A stretch of 64,000 nt of DNA from Datura wrightii (Eukaryota > Streptophyta > Magnoliopsida > Solanales > Solanaceae). The DNA is taken from positions 58,558,001-58,622,000 of the forward strand of contig JASDFA010000018.1 in NCBI GenBank assembly GCA_035772735.1, written 5' to 3'. A program made the translations under genes and the position numbers. The notes under the pieces are model-generated. The model was given only the letters and a program-made list of their open reading frames with translations, was not told the DNA's origin and ran no database searches. This document shows, piece by piece, positions 55,547 to 64,000 of the stretch. The first letter of the stretch is position 1. Every line of letters begins with the position of its first letter.

Positions 55547-58119
55547 TTTCTCCATTTCAAAATAAGTGATATTTTTAGCTTGAAAACACGCTTATGAAAA
55601 CTACTTATTCCTAGAAAGTAAGATATATTTTTACTGACTTACGGTTAGTAAATACCTTGAAAAAGATGTAGCTCTTTAATAGTTTCTTGGTTATGTAAAA
55701 CTCCCTTATTTAATAAGGGTAAAATTGAAAGAACATCATTAATGCCTTCTTGATTATGTGAAACACCACTTATTTTGAAACAAAATGAAAAGGTAAAAGC
55801 ACCACTTATTTTGAAATAGAGGGAGTAGTAAACAACTGATTATTATGCCATATTAAAAATTCTATATTATTTTTCTTGTATAACTTGTTAAGCAATCAGA
55901 TGCTCTACATTTCAGATATGATTAATCACTTGAGACGACGAAGATGGATAGGAATAAACCGCTTTATGCTCAAAATGAGCAAGAATCATAAGGCGGGAAA
56001 CTTCCGTCTAGCGGTCATGGGAAAGCCGAAACTTGTATATAATAAGTCAATACTGGGTCGGTCGAGACTTTTTCTTAGTGAAGTGGGAAAACAACACCTA
56101 ATCAGACGGGGCGCGATTGCTATAATATGTACTTCCTCGGCCACTTTAAGGCAGATTGATTACAGTAATTAAAAAATTTAAAATGACAGCACCAACAATT
56201 ATACAAAAATGTCATTGGAAAATATAAAATAAATCTGTTTTGACTTCCGAATTCCATGTGTAAACAAAAGTTGAGGCAAAGAGTAGTACTACTCTTTCTT
56301 CTTGAGAAAGGCCATGTTGATAAATGAGTAACAAAGATCAGAGTAAGGGAGTGAGTGGGGAAATGGGCCCACCTGTGGAGTGCAACTGTTGTGTGACTTC
56401 TCAAAAGAAAACACAGTGATGCTAATGACGTAAGTTAAGGGGTAATCTGGTCAGCACAGCCAAAAGTTTCTAAGGTAGCTACAGTAAAGTTATTTTTCAT
56501 CCAGTAGAACTATTCTGTTTCAAGACAATTACTAAGATATCCTCATGGGCACATCACAAAGGGAATATGTTCTTGGCGTTTTAACAAAATTGACTGATCT
56601 TTTCATCATTAGAAGGCCCAAAGGTCAAGGTGTCAATCACACAGTTAAAGCAAACCTGCACAAAGAATGGACAATTATTAACATAAAGACCAGAATACCC
56701 TGAACTTAAACTTGTATGGTCCCATATGATCTCAAGCAAGCATGTTGACCCTAAGCTTCTCCCCATTGTGGCTTCTATATTAGTAGTAATTAATCAATAT
56801 ATGCCATTGAGGTTGGAGTCGGAATAGGGTTACTCTGTTGTATAGCACTTCTGTTAAACAATAATCTTATTATTCTTGTTGGCCCTTCTTCAGATATTGA
56901 TGAATGCAAGGAGAAGCTGGCTTGCCAGTGTGGTGAGTGCAAATGCAAGAACACTTGGGGTAGTTATGATTGCAGTTGCAGCAGCAATTTGTTGTACATG
57001 CGTGAACATGACACGTGTATAAGTAAGTTGAGAAGCTGTCAGTTTGATGAAAATGTACGTGTAATGGTATACATAGGGTTTCTTATATGCTTCGCTTTGG
57101 TGAAGGTAGTTAAGTTTTCATAATACGATGTTTCTTTATAATAGGTAAGTTTTTATAATATGATGTTTGTGATATTAGCATGATTAGCTTATTTAAATGT
57201 ATTACCAATCACATTTCAAAGACTTTGATCTACCATTTTTCAAAGTTGCATGTTTGTCGATGTTTTCTGTGACTAAGTTGTTGGAGAAATTGCAGGCAAA
57301 GATGCCAAGTCAGAGTTTAGCTGGGGCCTTGTTTGGACCATCATCTTGGGTTTGGCTGTTGCAGGGGTTGCAGCATATGCTGTGTACAAGTATCGGATCC
57401 GGGTATGTCATTGTACAATGTTCTTAAAGACAGACAACTGTCACCTGTTGAAAACACAGAACTAATAGCATTTGAAATGTTATGCTGGTGCTAATTAACT
57501 AGTTTTTCCAGGGTAATTAACGTACAATCTTCAGAACTAATGCTGTTAGAAAAAGTGATTTGGGAATTTCAAAATACTTGGACTAGACAAATCTCCTTGG
57601 ATGCTTTTCCTTTTGGATTTTGTATGAGTTACTTGTTGAAGTTGTCTGATCCTTAAATATACATGGTTGACGGAAAGACCAGCTGAGTTCCTTTTGTTTT
57701 ATAACTACAAGTTATGATCTTCCACTCTAGTCTTATGTGAAAAAAATCTCCAGAATGAGATGTGCCACCAAATCCCCCATATATGAATAAAAGCAACAAA
57801 GAATTTTTAGAGTAATATCAAGTTCTTTGATTCTCACAGAGAGGTGTTTAAAGGTTTTCTTTGTGATTTCGTATTTCTCTCTGATCACTACCTTTGGGAC
57901 ATATTTGCCTTTTCTTTTCAAATGGTTTTTGCCTTGGAATTAGCATGAGGTTCATTGCAATCTGTTTTCTTGTTCAATGTTGCTTTCACATTTTCATTAA
58001 ATCCTGGAACCTTGTATATGCAGAGATACATGGACTCAGAGATTCGCGCCATCATGGCACAATATATGCCTTTGGATCAAGGAGATGGGGCTAATCATGT
58101 TCCCCACGGGAATGTCTAA
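50902..58119 (+). CDS. VSR: Vacuolar sorting receptor (VSR1/BP80-like), 12 coding exons, 623 aa
   Basis: Type I membrane receptor that binds vacuolar sorting signals of soluble proteins and carries them from the Golgi/TGN to the prevacuolar compartment. Exons: 50902-51196, 51912-52604, 53311-53399, 53493-53562, 53647-53730, 54148-54224, 54335-54416, 54529-54611, 54835-54901, 56894-57022, 57296-57402, 58024-58119. All introns are GT-AG and the total is 1872 bases, in frame with one stop. Protein: signal peptide (1 to about 21, LGLLVCLWFLLCG), RFVVEKN start, PA domain (about 55-165, TLKAWNAQQAGAGAILVADD), Cys-rich central region, two EGF-like repeats (about 411-513), a calcium-binding EGF repeat starting DIDEC (514-555), TM helix (567-587) and a tail with the YMPL trafficking signal (606-609). 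Length is normal for the family. The start at 50902 was chosen over the in-frame ATG at 50878 because the signal peptide follows directly. AATAAA at 58501 may be the poly(A) signal. Confidence 0.95.
55507..55540. repeat. (AC)17 microsatellite in VSR intron 9
   Basis: Thirty-four bases of uninterrupted AC dinucleotides, about 600 bases into the 2-kb intron 54902-56893 and directly before a MITE. Confidence 0.97.
55549..55828. mobile_element. Stowaway-like MITE in VSR intron 9
   Basis: Terminal inverted repeats CTCCATTTCAAAATAAGTG (about 55550) and CACTTATTTTGAAATAGAGG (about 55803) bound about 280 AT-rich bases without an ORF. The CTCC...TTTCAAAATAAGTG ends resemble Stowaway-type (Tc1/mariner) MITEs. 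An inner copy of the end lies at about 55766. Confidence 0.65.
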
Positions 58120-59669
58120 TGATAGATCATTGCTGAAGAATGATGATAGCCTCCACTGGATGTTAGCCAGCCTGAAGTTGTTTGTGCTTATGCCATTCCT
58201 CTCAAGAATACTTATCTTTCCTCGTCTAAACAAGTTAGATCTTATTTATGTACATGTATATTTCCTAACAATGCACATAAACCCAATAATAGGAATTTTC
58301 CTTGAATTGGATTTGCGCGATGTTTCACTTTTGGAAATAAGGAAATGCGCAATATCAGTTTGTATTCCACTTGAGAGCATTTTTCTTTGCACAATATTGT
58401 TTACCCTTTAAATGGTACAATTGAACTTAAAGAATATGTGACTGATTTGGTCTAAAAGATAAAATACATATAAATTAAATAATGAAACAAAGTGAAATTA
58501 AATAAAAAGCTGGTAGTTTGTAGTTTGGGTGATATTCTTGATTCCCTTCCTTTGAGATGAATTGAGGATTAACGATAATGATTAAGAAGTTGAGAGGAAT
58601 TGGATAAGTTGATAAAAATATGAACAAGAAACCCTTGCCCCTTTTTTTTTTGGTCTCTTCACTGGTGTTTTCTTCGATGGTCTCTGTAGTATAAGCGTGT
58701 TCCTTTTATATGGATTACGAGGATTAAGGCTTTAATGTTTGATATTTATTGTGCATTGAGTTGCCTTAAATGAGAAATAAATTATATTGATTACTGCTGG
58801 AGTAACGGATGATGCCCGACTTTGAAAGGATCTTGTAACAACTGTCTTGCTCTTATTTTGTATTTCCTTCGGATGCTTTCTTTAGATCCGGTCAGTTATT
58901 TCGACAAGCTGCGTTACTACTTTCTCTTGAATGCTGGTCGCGCATCGTTTATCCAATGTTGTAGCTTTATGAAATATGTCCATGTGTTATCTCCTAGTTC
59001 ACTTGTACATTCGTTTTTTGACGCGTGTCTTCATCTTAACTCGTCCACGTGTTTGATTTGTTTTTACTCCTATATAGATAGTCCCCACATTTTTCAGCTT
59101 GAACTTCTTTTTTTGTTCGGAAAGTGTTAATGATTACGTTCGTCCCTATTTCTGAAGAACTTTTTCTTCAAAAAAGCAAGAAAGTTTTGTCTTCTCGATG
59201 CTCTGACACAAATCACTTCTTACTTGTCTTTCTAGCCATGCGTCGCTGTGTGGCTGGACTCTGAGTAAATTTAGAATTTCAAAGCATTGACTTAATGATG
59301 GTTGTCACTTTGATTTTAAATGTCAGCTGTCATTTTCTTTCTTTTTAATCAGACATGTGAGGCCTTTCAGTCTTTTTCCTTGCTTGAAATTTCAATTGTC
59401 TCTTCTATCTTCTGAAAATTGACTTCTTCTCTACTTCTTTTGAACTCTTACTTTCCTTTCTTTGAACTTCATGTATTTTATTTCAATGTCTTCATCTCAT
59501 GCTCATCCTTCTTCTTTAAACGTTAGTGATTCTTCTTCTTTGTTGCTTCATCATCAAAGGCCATGGGTGATATAATCCGCCAACCTACAATGTCTTCTAT
59601 TCTTCTCAATCATTGGTCTTTCAAAAATAATTGTGCTATTTGAACTCCTACTAATAGAGATAGTGGCGA
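58120..59669. other. VSR 3' UTR and downstream intergenic region
   Basis: About 1.5 kb without a supported gene. The short open frames at 58085-58411 and 58822-59130 have no recognisable protein features. The region is rich in T and TTC runs (59150-59560). Confidence 0.55.
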
Positions 59670-61314
59670 TGTCACATCTCACCTTGCAAGGCGTAACTAG
59701 CATCTGATGCCACATTGGACCCTGAGTTGTTCTAGTTGGACATATACACCTCTATTTTATATCAACAACACAAAATCAAGAAAATAATCAAGTATATTTT
59801 GGTTTAAAGAAGCCTTTGGCCGGCAAGACCGCAATGCAAACACCTGCGCAGATATTCAACTGATCTAACTGTTCATGATAATAATAACATCTTATGCGGG
59901 TTGATAAGAGTACTGTGTTGTCTAATATTCAAATCCCTATGCAGGTCGACGAGACCACCATGGTATCTAAATCAAGTAAAGCTGAAAGTAAACATATATA
60001 CAAGGGCCATTAAGGCCGTCAAACTTTCGATATAAAACACTAAGCCAGCATAGCCAACAATGTACTGACTGCTATACAATACCATAGTCTATAAGCCTCT
60101 AAAGAGTAAATACTCAGTACGACCTACCCAAAAAAGAACTATACAATAAAAGACAAGTGAACCTCTAAAGTATGGAAACTCCGGAAGAAAGGAGCTGACC
60201 AATCTGCTAAAAACGAACTACTACTGATAAGGTCCTAAGGCTGTCGGTCAGAACTTGCAGGCAAGAGTGTAGTGCTCCTAGGCTTGGGGCATCAGTACAA
60301 AAATGCACCGAGTATGTAAAGCAATAATAATAAGTTGGAACTGAAACTGATAATAAAAACTGAAGGTAAACATCTGTAAAAGTAAGAGGATAACTTGGAA
60401 ATCTTATTAAGTTATACTGTAAACATAAAAAGCAATAACCAAATAAGAATCTAACTTGGTTCCCATAAGCCTAGCAGGTACAAACGACAACCAATAACAA
60501 ACCTAAGCTCCCATAAGCCCCTACAAGTACACCTGAATCTATATACCTCTATTGGTATTCTGTAGCCCCGTACGCAAGCTGTAACTGTAACTAGAGCATA
60601 CTTGACTCCTGTGTCCGTATCTTAAGCCTTCTATGCTTTTGTAACTGTATCTTGAGTCTTCTGGGCTCCTGTAACTGCACCCCGAGCACACAAGACTCTA
60701 TTGAGGGTCAGTAATTCCAACATAAGCATAAAAGAAGTCCATAAGTGAATAGATTTCAATGTGACTCTGCTAGCCTCAATATAGTCTCTTTAGACAGTTT
60801 TATAGCTCTTAAAACATAGAGTAGCCCTATAGGAAAGGTATACTTTGTCAATAGTCTAGAGCAACGTATAAATGGGAATCTGTATATATATGTATAGCCC
60901 GAAGGCATGGGCCCAACACTAATAGTTAACAAAATAGCGAATGAAGGCATCAAATAATCTTCTAATTTATCTACAAGTAAGGTAGATTTCTAGGCGGCCT
61001 GTATGATAATCTGTACGTTGTATGAAGCTATAAGACCACTAATAATAGGTGCAACATCTTGCAGCTCACCACCAAAGTTCAATAGGCAGCCATGAAGCCA
61101 CTAACTAGAAGGTGAAACTACAATATCAATTCTTTAGCTTTATAGGAGCCAAATTACGCCAAAGGCTCATAGGCGAGCTTTATAACATATAGGCATCAAA
61201 AACATATAGTCTCTATGCCAAACTACTCACTATACTACCATTATCAATAAGAAAAGCTAAAAATCTAACCACAAAGCTCTTAAGGCATCGTAAGGCAAAA
61301 AGTTACCAATAACC
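59670..61314 (-). mobile_element. Chromovirus-type LTR fragment (minus strand)
   Basis: On the minus strand it ends ...GATGTGACA at 59670, a clean LTR terminus, and matches 41115-41617 in reverse. It shares the 'cttatgggagcc'-type motifs (60460-60520) with the LTR at 35567-38112. It runs to 61314, where an oppositely oriented LTR begins, so its 5' part is interrupted or lies beyond the window. Confidence 0.72.
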
Positions 61315-64000
61315 TGTTACACCCCGCAAAATGACATCGGTTAATAGGCGTACACGTGGATTTGTGACGAATAAAGAGAGCTTGACGCGTGTAGGAGAAT
61401 CCCCGGAAGTGGGCACGAACAGGATCAGCGCGACGCGCTAGCCTGCCGGTGCTTTGGGTAGTGCGGGGCGCCAGGGGGGTCAACGCTCTGGGAGGCGTGG
61501 CGCGGCAGGGCCCTTGGTGCTTTGGCCAGCATGGGGCACCTCCCAGTCCACCGCCCTAAGTATGTAAATACCCCCCCAAGTTCAATTGTAAGTCATTTTT
61601 CAAATATCATTTCGACCAGAGGAAGAGCAAACACAATTTTTAAGTAATTTCCTTCCGAATACGCTGCCAAACGCCGTTCAAATTCAAATTAACTTCGGGT
61701 ATGGAGTTCTAAGCCCGCAGGGAGCATTACTACGGAGTTATTTTCACGAAATTCGCCTGGCAAATTGTAGCCCCGCCGAGCGAAAATTGTCAGAATTGCT
61801 CCAAACTGATTCTTGTACGGCCACAGGCTTCAAGCAAGCATTTCTCCCTTTTGAACCCTCACGAAATTATAAATTTTCGGCCGTATTTTACGAAGTTGAA
61901 GTATTATTGGAATTAGTATCAAAATTTATCATTTTAAGCCGAATTTGGTATTGAAATTCGTCTCTTTCTCCCAGTATAACGGTTACAGCTGGAAAGAGCC
62001 GATGAATACAAGTTGAATCTCATCGGTTATTCAGGAAACGACAGTCGAGGTATGTAAGACTTATCCCTTCGGCAAGTTATTCCCTTCGTATAGCGATACG
62101 ACGTATGCCTATGAAGTAAGACCATGATTCTGTATAATATAATTAGTTGATGCCAGTAGATAACGAGTCTATTCATATACGTGTTACGGCTGGATGCTAT
62201 CACTAGATTATGAATAGAATTGTTGTGGGCAGCTGTTTTTGTAGACTATGAATGTATATATGTTGTGGTTAGCTGCTAGAACACGTCCATAGATTATACC
62301 ACAATATCCCTCGTCAGGAAAGAACATGTTAAGTGTGATACGCGCTGGGAGTGTCGTAGAAACTCTTCTATTCTCCAGTTCATTGTATTAGTAGAATTGT
62401 ATGTTTAATTACTAGACCCAGACCTTAGAAGCTTGTGAATAGTTATCGGGTCTGAGTTAGTAAGTTGAACAGTATAGGCGCAGCTAGGACATATAACTAC
62501 CAGTTTGATGCCTGTGTAGCCAAAAAAGCACGCCTAGAGGCCATTGCCGTACCTTTATGCCCCAGGAACATAAATTCAGATAGGAAGACCATACTTTAGA
62601 ATCAGCAGCCTAGGGTTGTCTAGTGAACTGAGTGACCGCCTTCCATCTAGTTAGCCACTACCAGTAATTGTCAGTCCCAGTTGACTTAGCATTCATCCTA
62701 CAGATCACCCAGGAAGCCAGTCCAGCCGTCTATGTCAAATAGACCCATGGGTACCCTAAGGAAGGGGACCTTATTAGCAGATAGAGGCAGGGCCAGCACC
62801 CCAGCCTATTCTTAGAAGATACTCATGTACAGATTGCCGTGAGCGGCTAAGTCTATGTAGACTTATTTTTAAGGTTAGTAATCACCCAAAAAAGTCATAT
62901 AAGATGAGACCAGACCAAGATAGGGTCTAAAGGACCAGCATCGTGTTAGTACAACACTACTCTCAGACTAAGAATGTTAGTAAGCTGCTTGTGGAGGGTA
63001 GGGGCCGACCTCCCAAAAACATGTTCAGTCAGTAATAACCCTACACCGTTCCAAGTAGAGGGACCAGGTAACTAGTCATCTGAGACCCTATAGTTATTTA
63101 TGAGTTATAGTTGTCCGAGTAGGACATTCAGAGTATTGTTAGGCCACTCTAGATCTCGCCCTATCCAGTCTAGACCATTAGAGATCATGATCACTACAAG
63201 GATCCCCTGATCAGATACAGGTGCACGGTGTGCCTGCTAGCAACTTTACAGACTATCCTAGGGGGCGAGCAGTGGTAGCATTAGGCCCAGAAGGCTAGAT
63301 ATGCCTTTTGAGTGGCTAGATTTAGATTTCAGTACAATATCTTGGTTGGTATTGCCCTCACTCAGGAGCCTTCCATGACCACCCCATGGTTACTAGCTGT
63401 GTCGACGCCTGCTAGGGGCGAGATGACGTCGCTCCAGAAAGTGGAATGTCATCCGCGAGGGACGAAGATGGGGTCCCAGGTCCTCATATAGTCCATTCCA
63501 TGGCTGGACTATTTTATGCCGATCAGCACTACACTACCCCCCTGTCGAGTCTGGTGCCCGGGGTGCAGATATTAGATATCAGGAGTCCACTGGACTCAGA
63601 CACAACTACAGATTAGGTGCCAAGCGGGTTCAGTTGTAGACCTAGGGGGACAGGTAGGTTGTTTATAGCACCAGTAGAGTCATAGAAACCTGAATAGGGG
63701 TATATAGATTGAGGTGTACTTGCCAGGGCTTATGGGGGCCGGGTAAGTTGTTTCTGTGTTGATTGTACCTTCCGACTTATGGGGGCCAGGTGAGGTTCTT
63801 GTTTGTATTCTTTACTTCTAGTTATAGTTTATGAATGTGTAATTATACAACCTTAGCTTACATACACGTAGTGTTGGTTAGCTGCAGATTACGAATCAGC
63901 AAGCGTACAAGTTAATCTTTCTGCCCTTCTATCTATTTACTTCCAGTCTTTATCAGTATATCCATTGCCTTACATATTCGGTACATATTATACAGACGCC
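61315..64000 (+). mobile_element. Chromovirus-type LTR, start inside window, end beyond it
   Basis: Starts TGTTACACCCCGCAAAATG at 61315, a standard LTR start for this group. It shows the GGCTTATGGGGGCC motif pair at 63728-63795 and an 'attcggtacatattatacagacgcc' stretch at the window edge that corresponds to 37628-37650 in the solo LTR. The last 5 bases before it are TAACC, the expected target duplication. No ORF is supported in this 2.7 kb. Confidence 0.72.

Noticed and set aside
55876..56172. 98-codon frame inside VSR intron 9
   Set aside because: No recognisable domain; it is bounded by a confirmed intron and has no supporting context.

Overview
The window reads as plant nuclear DNA, most likely from a member of the nightshade family (Solanaceae). 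The main evidence is one intact intron-containing gene for a vacuolar sorting receptor (VSR, 12 coding exons, 50902-58119), set in layered plant LTR retrotransposons and two old copies of solendovirus-like plant pararetroviruses (Caulimoviridae). No bacterial features, CRISPR arrays, rRNA genes or tRNA genes were seen. The family-level assignment is an inference from the virus and repeat types.

Layout. (1) 1-15904 is built from an Athila-like Ty3/gypsy family primed by tRNA-Asp ('family A'). A decayed gag-PR-RT copy lies on the minus strand at 1-2286, followed by an LTR fragment (2287-2857). A plus-strand element follows: LTR 2858-4288, primer-binding site 4295-4312, an unusual 312-aa ORF where gag-pol should be, then a structured leader and an additional ORF (aORF, Transposase_32-like) interrupted by a solo LTR (7281-8739). 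The sequence then turns round at 11291-11318, and 11319-15904 is an inverted copy of aORF, leader and gag-PR. (2) 15905-20283 is pararetrovirus 1 (minus). It holds a 604-aa open RT/RNase H frame, a broken TAV-like ORF, the tRNA-Met primer site and a movement-protein fragment, and it is fused to retrotransposon sequence at both ends. (3) 20284-24074 is a decayed Tekay/Del-like chromovirus ('family T', minus), split by a family A element at 24080-31871 with target duplication GTATG. (4) 32033-41114 is a second family T copy (plus), deleted internally and carrying a 2546-bp solo LTR (35567-38112, target duplication TGGGT) in its integrase C-terminal coding region. An LTR fragment follows to 41617. 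(5) 41870-48751 is pararetrovirus 2 (minus), a different lineage with broken polyprotein frames, one long TAV-like ORF and a recognisable TATA/poly(A) pair. (6) 48780-50901 is AT-rich with a probable MITE. (7) VSR occupies 50902-58119; intron 9 holds an (AC)17 tract and a MITE. (8) From 59670 two chromovirus-type LTRs lie head to head and run off the window.

The only gene likely to serve the host is VSR, a type I membrane receptor that carries soluble proteins to the vacuole. Everything else is mobile or viral. The most unusual structure is the non-autonomous family A. Its copies have lost RT, RNase H and integrase at a shared junction, yet keep gag-PR (or an unrelated Cys/His-rich ORF), the aORF, and GC-rich perfect hairpins with the same stem sequence in both the LTR promoter region and the internal leader. 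All boundaries were read by eye; target duplications and splice sites were checked base by base, while divergence and copy number could not be computed.
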